A DNA stretch of 64,000 nucleotides from Cryptomeria japonica (Eukaryota; Streptophyta; Pinopsida; Cupressales; Cupressaceae), in assembly GCF_030272615.1 (NCBI RefSeq), contig NC_081412.1, positions 20,871,932 to 20,935,931 on the forward strand, in the 5' to 3' direction. A program made the position numbers and the translations under genes. Below, piece after piece: positions 23,101 to 35,100 of the stretch (its first letter is position 1; each line of letters opens with the position of its first letter). The notes beneath the pieces were generated by a model. It worked only from the letters and a program-made list of their open reading frames with translations, made no database searches and had not been told where the DNA came from.

Positions 23101-26100
23101 TCCTAATAGTACTTTCCTCCTAGAGATCAAATGAAATCAAACTCAAAACTCCAGTTAAAAATGCCATTTAAATGTCTAGATGAAGTTTTGGGCGAAAAAA
23201 GGGAGGTATGCAAGGTCTAGATTGAAAAATCGCTCCTGACCCTCACCAAGGGTCCAGGGCGAAATTGGTGATATCCTTCATTTTTACATTGTTTGAGCGT
23301 TGATATTCTTAAAATTCACCAAATTTGCTCAATTCGAAGCCTTTGGAAGATTAAATCAAATTCACATTAAATTAAAGGCATTTCAATTTAATAAATTAAT
23401 TTTGTACCTTGAAATAATCAAAATAAACATCTTAGAGGTATTAAAATTAATTTAAATAATTAAAAGATTAAAGATTGAGCGCACAAGGCATTATTTTGTC
23501 TTTATTTATCAAGTCGGCCTTCTTCTTGGTGGTTTTTTATTTTATTTTAAGGCTTAATTGCTAGGTCGGCCTCAACAAGAATCAAGGTAAGCGCTCTATA
23601 TAATGGGAGAAGTTCTTTAGCAAATTCAAATCATTCTTGCATTATCTCTCATGCGAACTTGAAGAGCATATTTTGAGGAGCGAAATCCAAAAGATTGAAG
23701 GTGAAATTAAGCAAGTTTGAAGGTGAATTTCCAGATTTTGGAGAAGCTAGTGGAAGGTGAAGCTCTTTTGAAGGCTAAAGGAGGCGTACTTCATCCAAGG
23801 GAGGACTATAAATCTTGCCCAACAAAATCCGGTCTTCTTCCTTCATTTTTCAAGGTTTTGTAGTTAAGTACTCAAGGGAAGAATTACTTTTTTGAAGATC
23901 TCATTCAAGACTTATTGTGATCCCATTGCAATTTTGTAAAATCTAAGTCTTGAAAATCCAATTTCCATTCATGATTAATTTGAAAATGTATAATTCTTGA
24001 TTTATCATGACTTTTTTCAAATTAATATCTTAAGTTTTACCTTTGAAAGGTCTTAAATTTCATGCTTTGAGGTTTGATGCTCAAAAGACTAACTTCAATA
24101 TTTTGTGTAGGCATCAAATGGAGATCCCGGAGTTGGAAGATCAAGCAAGGATAAGGGCGACCTCCTCCAGTCTAGCATCGACAAGGACGGCCTTCTTCGG
24201 TCAAGCATCATCAGGAATAACTTCTTCCAATCCAGCATTCCAAGGTGAGGTACATCATCATCTTGCACATCAAAGACAAAATAAGTCAGAGCAAGGGTTC
24301 GTTGAAGAAGCAGATAGTTTCAGAAGAGTCAATTAAAGCTAGCTTCTCAACATCATCGATTTGGATATCAACCAAGTGTCAGACGAGGTGGCATCCTAGT
24401 CATCACTCCTCTCCTCTAGTCGGGTTGGTCCACCTCAGCGTGTCTAGATTCAATGTACCTAACTCATGGAAGGTGGCACAAACTTCGATGTACCTACCCT
24501 AGCTATCCATTGGTCGAATTTTTCAGAGAAGACATGTGTCCAATTAATACAATTTTATCATTGGTCAAGCATTAAATGTTATGTAATGGTTGTAACAAAC
24601 CCTAATTAGGGTTTTCATTGTTGAATCTTGGCCATTGATCTCAAATTCATCTGAGCCATCGAATTGTATTAAGGGCACTATATAAGCCCCGACTCTTCAT
24701 TTGTAAAGGCTAATATATAAGAATAGAAAGGAGTTAGCAAATAGAGAGTAGTTAGAAGGTGATTAGCTAGTTGATAGAATAGCAATTAGAGTAGAGTAGA
24801 GGGAGAAGGCAAAGATTGTTGCCAAGATGTTGTTGTAAAAGACTTGTAAAACTTCATTGAAGAAATGGTGAAATTTATGGGTCGATTCGACAATTAGCAT
24901 GGTCTCTATACTTCTCATATTTGATTTCATGTTATTAGATGAGTGGAAGAAATGTGCTTGATTGATGGTGAAATTCGTATATCCATACTACTAGCAGTTT
25001 GTTGATTGCAGACTTGTCTTGTGTAGTCAACTGGAATCATTCAGCTTAAGCTTAACTTCAATTGTCGCTTCTTCATTGATATGCATCAGCCTGATGGTGT
25101 CTATGCCTGTAGTGATGATTTGAACATCATAAAGCTTTCCTTCAAAGATCGCACTAACCTTGTGGAGATGGTTCTGGGATGTCAAAACAAGACTTAGTTA
25201 GAATTTCATCAAAGATCATTCATTGCTCTTACATTCTTAGTGTTAGGATTAGATCCTTTCCTCGCCCTCGTCTTTTTTCTTTTTTTTTAAAATCTAAGGC
25301 AGTAAAAACCTGTGTTCCAGCAATATTCAAAGCAAATCAGACGTTCGGTCATCAAGTGTAAGTCCCCTTGTGATTCCAGCAAATCACATCATACCACTGG
25401 TGCTTATCCACACGTAGAGATCCTACAACAAAGAACGTTGAAGTCACCCTGATTGATCCTTTTTGCGATATTTTCAGCATTCAGAGGCTTTATTCAAGAG
25501 AGGATAAGGTACCCTTTAGGTATTTAATTTTGTGTTTGGCTGTGTACAAAATACACGTCAACAGTGTTGTGGAAAACGGGACCCTGATTGAGAGGGAGCT
25601 GCAATCTCAGTGACTCTATTTGCAGCGCTGTGAATCATCCTTTGCTTGTGTGCAAGAATGAATTATGTCCAATCTATGCTTGTGTGCTAGATGGATGATT
25701 GTAATTATGTAAAGACCCACTCGTGTATTACACTTTCTATGCTTGTGTGCTAGAACCATCCTATGCTTGTGTGCTAGGTGGAAGATGTAATTCTATGCTT
25801 GTGTGCTAGATCCATTCTATGCTTGTGTGCTAGATGGAACTCTAAAGGCTCAGATTATGTATTCTCCTCTTCCCTAATTAAGAGGGAGTGTTGTTTATAA
25901 CTAGGGATTTATAGGGTTCGGATTGCCTTAAGGCAACATCCGAACCCTTTAGGTCTGGGCCCTAAAGGGTAACGTGACCCCAAGTCTAGGCCCAGCCCTA
26001 TTTCTCCCACGCTATCTTCAAACACTCGCGCCTTAATAAATTTGGCGCCAAAACCCAAAGGAGGCCGACTTAAAATAAAGGTTACAAGTGCATATAAATA

Positions 26101-29100
26101 AAGAACATTTCTCAAGCCATAATCACCAATTCAATCTCAAGCAAACAGCGAATTTAGCTCTGCTGCTAAGGTGCGAAATTTCAAGGAAGGGTGCGAAATT
26201 GTCCAAGAGGACATAGTGTATTTTGATGCAGTTTTGAAGCATGCAAAGGGACAGATCTGATATGTGAAGATCAGATTTAAGCTAAGTATTTGTACTTATG
26301 ATTTAGAGGAGAATATACAATCTGACTTGTGGGTCTTTCATGCTGGGTTTTTCCTCCTTGGAGGTTTTCCCAGGGTATGCCTGTTTGTCTACTGTTTTTA
26401 TTTCTGATTTTACTGAATATTGCCTTATTAAATACGGCAAATCTGATTACAATCTAGGGCATAATCAAATATATAAATCTGATTAACATACCTAGGGTAT
26501 AAAATTACAGTGTTTGGGTTAGTGGTTTGGTGAGACACAAGTAGGTTGGAATTTGCATATTGTTCTCATTATCTCATAGGAGTCATAGAAGGCATGACAA
26601 TGGATGTATGGTTATATGGTGTTGTGATAGGTTTCCAGATGTAGTTGGATTGATCATAGGAAGAAGATCAACGAATAGAGTGCATTGAGAAGTGGTTCTC
26701 TGAATGTGTACATTGTTGGATTTGACGAGGCGAAGAAATTGTTTGAGCACAAGTGAAATTCTCTATATGTTGTAATCTTGTTCTTTAGATAATATGGGAG
26801 TAGGGTCTTGTTTCTCGCTATGTTTTTTTGTTCAAAATGATTTCCTAGAATAAATTTGTTTTCAATTGTGTACGCTTTGACTAGTCATTCTGTTCTGTTA
26901 GTTTTGAATTCTTTGATTTGTTCAACACAGTTTTCTTGAGATTATTATTAGCTTTACATTTCATATCTGAGTTTAGTTTCTTGTTGTTTGGGATGAGGGC
27001 ATGATCTTTGTTTGAGTGGAAGCTTTTCATAGGCAAATACTTTTTTCTTTTGTGTGCAGGGAAATGGTGAGCTTGTTGTGAGGAAATCTGTTGGTTGGAG
27101 ATGGATGTATTAGATAGAGGACAAATGTGGGGGTCTTTAGGTATTGAGGATTGAACGGTTCAGTATGTTGTCATGATATGCTCTGGATCACATGTAGTTG
27201 CAGATTTGTGCAAAAACATGATTAATAGTGAGTTTGCTGGTTTTAGATAAACATATTTGGTGGAAGGGCCATGAGGTTATTGAAGATGAGCAACTATTTG
27301 TTTTTTGCTTTTGTTTGACTTTTCTGCAATGTATACAGTCAGTGGGAAAATATTGGAAAAGGTGTGTTATAAACCTTGCATAATGACATTGTAATATTGT
27401 TGGTGTTATGGAGGTGGGTTGTACATCTTTTGTAATAACAGTAAATGTTGCTGTAAGTTTTGGTTCTCATGGAATGAGACGCCATACTTAGGTTTAGGTT
27501 AATTTCTCCTATGTATTGTTGTATGTGGCATTGGAATTGCAAATACTATGGGCTTCACATAAAGACAAGCAAAGGAACAAGCATCAGAAGTTGGAAGGTC
27601 ACCTTGGGTGTTTAGGTCATGCAGGACAAGGAAAACCACATGGGAAGCCTTGGAATGTGAAGAGACCTTGGGGAATATTGAAAGACCCATGGAGTATGAG
27701 AAGAATGATTCGTTGGGGTATGTGAAGAGTCACAATTGGGCACCACATTGGGAGGATTCATGGTTTGTGGTTTTGAAAACCATGGTTGGTTTCTTGTCTC
27801 TCTCTCTCTCCCGTCTATGTATAGAGTGCTTGGGTTAGCAGTTTGTTGTGACACAAGCAGGTTGAAAGTTGCATATTCTTGTGATAGGATCTAAAGAAAG
27901 CATGACAATGAATGTATCATTACATGGGGTTTTAACTTTTAACAGGTTTCTAGATAATGTTGGATTGGTCATCAGAAGGAGAACTCATAGAGTGCGTTGA
28001 GAAGTAGTTCTTTGAAGGTGCATGTTGTCACATTTGAAATATTCTGTATATTGTAAGCTTGTTCATTAGATAATTACAGTGGTATTGTGTTTCTTGTTTG
28101 TATTTATCCCAAATGGGTTCCCAGGGTAAATCCAATGTTTCAATGTGTATGCTTTGTTGTCTTTCTGTTGTGCTAGTTTTGGAATCTGTAACCCTATTCA
28201 ACACAGTTCTTCTCTTAATGTTATCAATAATTTCATAACATTGTAAGTGGTCTGAGCTTGGCATAAACATGTAGTTTAATATTATATCGTAAAATGACCT
28301 CTTTCAATGCACATACTAAGAAAAATAAGACAAATAAAAACAGCAGAATTTTTATGTTTAGATGTTTCTCTGTTCTCCACCCTTCCTGAAATCATCTTTC
28401 TTTCCCAGAGTTGTTTCAAATCTGATTTTTGTTCTTATTTTTACATTTTGTGGTAGAGGCTTTCATCAAGTTGAGCAATTTGCTGGTCTTCTGTGTCTCA
28501 TGGCATTTTTTTATGGTTTTCAAACCTACTTTAATATGTTTGTTTAATTGGTGATTTTGTGCTTGTGCAGATCTCTTAAGGTGCTCCTTCTAGAGGAAAG
28601 TTTGATAAAAGATGAAGGTGGGGAATGGCTGCATGAGCTTGCTTTACGGAACTCTTCATTGGAAGTGCTGAATTTCTATCTCACAGGATTAGAAAGTACT
28701 GATTTGAGCGATCTTGAGTTACTAGCCACAAATTGTCGATCGCTAACCTCCTTAAGGGTAAATGAATGTGATATTTTGGATTTAAGAGGTGTTCTGGAGA
28801 AAGCTACAGAATTGGAAGAATTTGGTGGTGGTTCATTTTGTAGTAGCGATGAGAATGCAGCAGAGGAAAATAAATATGAAAATGTTAGATTTCCTACCAA
28901 GTTAATATCACTTCTGGGGCTAACTTACATGAGCGAGACTGAGCTGCCTTGTATACTTCCACGTGCTTGTAACCTGAAGAAATTGGATTTACAGTTTACA
29001 TTCTTGAGCACAGAAAATCATTGCGAGTTAATTCGCATGTGTACCAATCTTGAAATTCTAGAGGTATGTTCCTGAATCATATCACTGTTTCTATGATCTG

Positions 29101-32100
29101 TGACTTGCTGTTATGTGTTTTAATTACGATTTCAATGTTTTCATCCAAGTATTATATGCCCAAGAATATTTTTCTTAAAGTCAGAATATCTCAGAACTGA
29201 ACAAAAAGATATGTAGAAATTAGCATTCAGCATTTCCATGCCAAAGAAAAGCCTTCCCAGAAATTATCGAAAACTGGCTCCTCTTCTGAATGCTCTATTT
29301 TCGGCTGGCCAAGGATAGTGTGGTTTGTAGCCTAAAGGGTATAAAGTGAAATCATTGGTGATAAAAAATTAAAACCCAGAGAGTGAAATCACTCAAGGTT
29401 GAAAGTTGCATCTACTCCCTTCCGAGGAAAAACCTAGCAAAGTGGCATGATAAAACAAAACCCGACACTTAAGTATGATTTTCATATTTTCATTGAAAAC
29501 ATCATTATTTCTCTTTGAGGGATCTGAAATTGTCGTTATGAAAAGTTGTCATTTCCTGCTTTGTGCCAGTCCCTGCAATCTCTTAGATTTGCAAGCCCAA
29601 GCTGAAATTGTATGTCAAAAGATGGGATATACATTATTTTTTACTCTTTTAATATGCCTTTCCAAAGGGAATAAGCAACATGTCAGACAAAACCTTAATA
29701 ATTGATTGTAGTTCTCCAGTATTCTCAATTTGTAAACACAAGCTGAAAGTGTATGTCAGAAAGTGGGATATAACATTGTTATCTTTATTCTAGTATGCCT
29801 TACCAAAGGGCATTTTGTTCTATAATCAAACACAATATAGCATAAAATATTGACTCTCTAATTGCCCAACCAATCTGGGAAAACCAATTCAGGATCATTA
29901 GAACTTCAGACTGTTGACCATTATTGGTATAAGGGTAGCTTTTAAAGAACAAGTCCACAATTAAGGGTTTGCATTAATAGAAGCCTTGAAACAATTTGAG
30001 TGGAAGTAAGGAATTTTATCTTAATTATATTCATTTTGACATATGGCTAGATTAGAATATAAAACTTTTGTGACAATAGAACACGTGACTCACACAATAT
30101 AAATGAATGGAAAAGAAGTTTTGTATTATTAATTATGATATATTCCATACCACTAGAGACTTTCTTAAGGAGTTAGCCTGTTTGACAAATGCATAAACAG
30201 TAGCTCCTTAACAAGCTAATAACTGGCTTATATCACAGGCTTACAAGAGACAACTATTACTATTACATGAGAGTTGAGATGTATAATGATCAACATGAAA
30301 TGGCACCTTACAGTCTTACACTCGAAATATAGCATAATACGAGTCTTTCACATTTACAAACTTTAGTTTGCCTGATATATATTTTCATCTGTCTATTTGG
30401 CCCTGATTTCCTTTCTGATATCTTATTGGTTTCTAAGAAGGCAGGAGATAAATTCTCAAAGCTTATTACTTTTTCACTGTACAGAGAGCTTGTTTGCTTG
30501 AAATTTATCCTGCTTGAAAAATGTTAAAAAAGTAGCTAGCAACTCCCTTCACCTGTTGAAGATATTGTTTAAGGTTTAAAATATTATTTATCACTATAAT
30601 GAGCTTGCAATTAATTGTACAGGGGTCATTATGAGCAATTGGATATAGAACTTTCATAGGAAGAAACCTTGAGAGCTGGTTTAATTTGATGTAATAAATA
30701 TCTAAACTTCAGCAAATTTTGTTTTTCAGTGTTAAAGATCTTATTCAATTTTTGTAATACTTGTTTCCTGCACTAAATTATAGAATGTTTCTCAGTGGAA
30801 ATCTACTTAGTCAGGAATGTTCTCGAGGTTAACGACTAATTTTACTAATTGACTTGTAGTTTTGAACTGACATTGACAACTAATCAAACACACACTGACA
30901 TGTTAGCAAAAGGTGCCCCTTATGTTGCATATAGGGAGAGGTGTTAAAAGATCAAAATCGCACCTCCCATTCCTTCTAGGAACCATCAGCTGGGGCCTAT
31001 GATGGGGATTAACTCCAGTTTGACCAGAATTAAGTCTCAATCTGTTATACCAGGGACACTTGAAATGCATAACACGGTGCCTATAAAAAGAGAACCACCT
31101 TTTAAAACATCTATTTGAAACTTAATCGAAATACCTTCTTCTGTGGTTCTTAAGCTGACTGCTATATCTGATAAATTAGATACAGGAAGTAACAATAAAA
31201 ATGACAATGCATACCAGATACAGGAGTAAAATATATCTTTATTTGCACATGAAATTATTACAGAGAAGAAGACCAGAAATTATTACAGTTGATCCTGCTA
31301 CATCTTACTACCTTCCTTAACAATACACAATATGAAGGACCTGACAGTTGCCAAGAGGAACACAATTGTCAACCAACCAACGCTTATAATTACCTGAGAG
31401 TGACAAGAAACTTAATACAAACAATTAATACATTGTCGGATAACCAATTATCAAACATAACAATAGACATTGTACGCTAACTACATCATCCTCCCAAAAG
31501 AAAAAGTCATCTTCTAGACAACAAGTAAAAATCAAGTAATATTTGAGAAGACTAATGACAAGAGTGTAGACAATGACTTGTATTTTGTTAACTCACACTT
31601 GAACTGCACTTGAAAAATTAAAGATGATGGAGGTTTGGAGGCAATGCTCCTAGCAGGGTGAAGGGGTAGCGCTGCCCCTTGTTGGGGTAGGGCTTATAAT
31701 TACCTGAGAGACAAAAAACTTAATACAAACAATTAATACATTGTCCGATAACCAATTAACAAACATAACAATAGACATTGTACGTTAACTACATCATCCT
31801 CCCAAAAGAAAGTGTCATCTTCTAGACAACAAGTAAAAATCAAGTAATATTTGAGAAGACTAATGACAAGAGTGTAGACAATGACTTGTATTTTGTTAAC
31901 TCACACTTGAACTGCACTTGAAAAATTAAAGATGATGGAGGTTTGGAGGCAATGCTCCTAGCAGGGTGAAGGGGTAGCGCTGCCCCTTGTGGGGGTAGGG
32001 CTTATAATTACCTGAGAGTGACAAAAAATTAAATTCAAACAATTAATACATTGTTGGATAACCAATTATCAAACATAACAATAGAAATTGTACGCTAACT

Positions 32101-35100
32101 ACATCATCCTCCCAAAAGAAAAAGTCATCTTCTAGACAACAAGTAAAAATCAAGTAATATTTGAGAAGACTAATGACAAGAGTGTAGACAATGACTTGTA
32201 TTTTGTTAACTCACACTTGAACTGCACTTGAAAAATTAAAGATGATGGAGGTTTGGAGGCAATGCTCCTAGCAGGGTGAAGGGGTAGTGCTGCCCCTTGT
32301 GGGGGTAGGGCTTATAATTACTTGAGAGTGACAAAAAATTAAATTCAAACAATTAATACATTGTCGGATAACCAATTATCAAACATAACAATAGACATTG
32401 TACGCTAACTACATCATCCTCCCAAAAGAAAAAGTCATCTTCTAGACAACAAGTAAAAATCAAGTAATATTTGAGAAAACTAATGACAAGAGTGTAGACG
32501 ATGACTTGTATTTTGTTAACTCACACTTGAACTGCACTTGAAAAATTAAAGATGATGGAGGTCTGGAGGCAATGCTCCTAGCAGGGTGAAGGGGTAGCGC
32601 TGCCCCTTGTGGGGGTAGGGCTCCCAGCAGGTACGAGGGGCAGTGTCCTAGGTGTGCTCCTTGTCGCGATATAGGGTGGGGTTGATGGGCTCGCAGAGCC
32701 CGTGCCACCAAGACCAAATTAAGACATTCAGAACCACAGAGAACTCCATGGTGCAAATGATTTTTGTGATTTTTTAAGATGCGAAAAACAATGCTGATGA
32801 GAACAAAAAATAGCAATATTGGAATGTTTAGCCAACATATGCGACATATGAAAATCAGTTATAGAAAATTCACTTCGTCATGCTTAATGAAATCCACCAA
32901 GAATGTGCCATGGCTAAGAATGTTGTATGCAGTCAAACCATATGATGTTGCAGTGATGGCAAAGCCATACAGGTGGAGTTTATAGTTGCTACACTTTTCG
33001 TGTGGGTACAATGTGATGTCGTTGCACAACAAAGAAAAGATGTCGTACGAAACAAAGATGCCAAGCAGCTATACGAAGGAAGATTATTGCACGTCGTACC
33101 AAGATGGGGTCGTGATGTTGTGCGGTACTAAGAGAAAGTCATATGGTGTATAGAAGGAACCATATGAGAGGAGCAATGATAGTGCCAAGGTTGTGTTGTA
33201 TGACAATGTGCAGCCGTAGGGGTGGATCAAGAAGATGTCGTATGGTGAGAAATTGTCGTATGGTCTAAGTTGAAGCAAGCCATCGCCGTACAGGCTAGAA
33301 AGGAGGTCATAGCCATATGAAGTGCAGGAAATGTTGCACAAAGAGAGCTGATCATCGTACGAGATACGAAGAAAATCATATAGGTACGAGGTGTGTGTGT
33401 CGTATGAGTGGAACAAGAAGACGTCATATGGTGAGAAATTGTTGTATAGTCCAAGTTGAAGCAAGCCATCGCCATACGGGGTATAGCAAGGAGGCCATAT
33501 GAGACGACACCAAAGGTGTATGAAGTGCAGGAAACATTGCATAGAGAGAACTGATCGTCATATGAGATACTGGGAAAGTCATATAGGTACAGGGTGTGTG
33601 TGTTGTACAAGCAGAGTAATTTGAATGTGTTGTCATATGGATGGAATTTGTAAGGGTCACCGTATTGTGCAATTATGTATCTGTCGTATGGTTTTAGTTT
33701 GGAGTAGCTATGCATGGAGAACACTAAGATGTTGTACGGCCAAAAACTTTACATGCCTTACCTTAACACTAAATAGCTATCGTACGGTTTGGAGGGAACC
33801 CTGTTGTATGGTGTGCCAAAAAGGGCGACATCGTTACACTCCCAAGTTTTTTTGCTATCATACCAGTTTTGAATGATGTGCTATTCCAATTTTGAGTGTC
33901 GTACCCTCTCACCAAATAGATGTTGTTGTACTCTACTTGTGCCATGTGTAATTTTGCATTGTTTTGGACATTTAGATGCCTCTGTTGTCTTTTGCAACCC
34001 ACAATTTCGCACACATAAACTGTCCGACTTCATAAAATAATTTTTCATCGATTGGCCCTCGATCTTGCACTCAACACACCATAGTTCATTAGTTTTTTTA
34101 TTGGTTCCTTTCTTTGCCTTCAATTCTTTCATCATTCTCATCATATCTTGTCGTAGGGCCTAAACCAGTTTGGATTCTTCATCGCAGCTACCTTTGGTGC
34201 TCTTGTCATTGTTCGTCTTCCTCTTCCCTTGGGAGGATGTTTTGTTTTCACTCTCGATATCCATTGCCTGATTGTAAGCATCTACGTATGAGGATGGAGG
34301 CACTACTTTCATCTTCTTGCGTATTGAGGGGATCGGTCCCTCGATGAACCACCTCTTCTTCAACTCGTTGGTTGGCTGGTTCTCCGTCTTACTTAGCAAC
34401 TTCTTGAGCCTACGATTGTAAGCTTGTACATTCTCATGCTTCCCTTGTTTTGTATTATAGATTCAACAACAATTTCATTATCATCCCTTAGGAGTTTAAA
34501 TTCTGCCCGAAACGCTTTCTTCAACTTTTCCCAAGATTTTGTGTTTTCATCTTCCAATTCTAAGAACCAGTCAATGGCTATTCCTTGTAATGTTGCGGTA
34601 AACGCTCTCAACTAGTAATCTTTGTCTAATTGATCGCATGCTAACCATATGTTTTCACACTTCTTGCAGTGCCTTGTAGCATTCTTTGACCCATTCCTCG
34701 TGAATTTCGATAGTTTCTGTTGATCTAGATTTGGACTTGTTGGAGGAGTCATCTTTCTTACCTGCTTACTCCCTTGTGTGTCAGACCTAGGTGGATTGTT
34801 TCGACCGCTACGTTCTTGTGCTTTCCTTTGACTCTTGGCCACGTGCGCATTCGCTGCATGTCTACCTCCAGTGCCCCCAACTCTCTAGGTACTCTTAGGC
34901 TCCGATTCATTCTTGTGCTCCTTGCGTCCAAGGGTTTGCATTTCGGATTCTCAAATTCTTGGTTCTCTTGAGATGGATAGATGCTCAATGCGGTGGAGTA
35001 TGTCTGTGAGTTCAGGATTTCCCTCTTTGTATTCCCCGTCCGACGTTTACTATATGGACAAGGTGTCTGCCTAGTCAGCAATGTCAGGATATATTTTGTC

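Larger units (their letters stand above)
21587..25563 (+). mobile_element. Giant LTR-like element B (solo LTR?), 3977 bp
   Basis: It starts tgttgtgacc and ends acgtcaaca, flanked by gtgtt at 21582-21586 and 25564-25568, so it was integrated by an LTR-type integrase. It has no recognisable protein, primer site or internal LTR pair. A single 4-kb LTR left by recombination is therefore the simplest reading; a large non-autonomous element is the alternative. Internal layout: a terminal stretch, an imperfect hairpin (21890-21942), a hairpin-repeat array (21976-23265), a TATA module (23596), an inverted telobox (24597) and a second TATA module (24678). C and D are relatives. Confidence 0.85.
16936..26509 (+). 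mobile_element. Ty1/Copia LTR retrotransposon A, with element B nested inside
   Basis: A complete element structure is visible: target duplication gtgtt (16931-16935 and 26510-26514), 5' LTR, tRNA-Met-type primer site, gag-pol frame, polypurine tract and 3' LTR. Its order of domains (protease, integrase, reverse transcriptase, RNase H) is Copia. The LTRs are clearly alike, with roughly fourteen substitutions counted by eye over about 570 aligned bases plus four indels. The insertion is therefore moderately recent. It is disabled by one nonsense codon in gag and by giant element B inserted near the end of pol. It lies in the sense direction in COI1 intron 1. Confidence 0.93.

Noticed and set aside
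21976-23265. Palindromic repeats with unlike spacers resemble a CRISPR array
   Set aside because: Spacers are ~130 bp and uneven, repeats are diverged, the element is an LTR-type insertion in a plant nuclear gene, and no cas genes exist.
24043-24502. Open frames of 85-97 codons in element B
   Set aside because: The frames are not kept as a recognisable protein and lie in the LTR leader region. The matching frames in D are shifted and broken.
24597-24615. Interstitial telomere repeat
   Set aside because: There are only two inverted telobox units, no tandem CCCTAAA run, and the site recurs at a fixed LTR position.
33084-33724. 152-165 codon Tyr/Asp-rich frames as a repetitive structural protein
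   Set aside because: The periodicity follows a DNA hexamer repeat, appears in more than one frame, and lies in the tail of a dead gag element.
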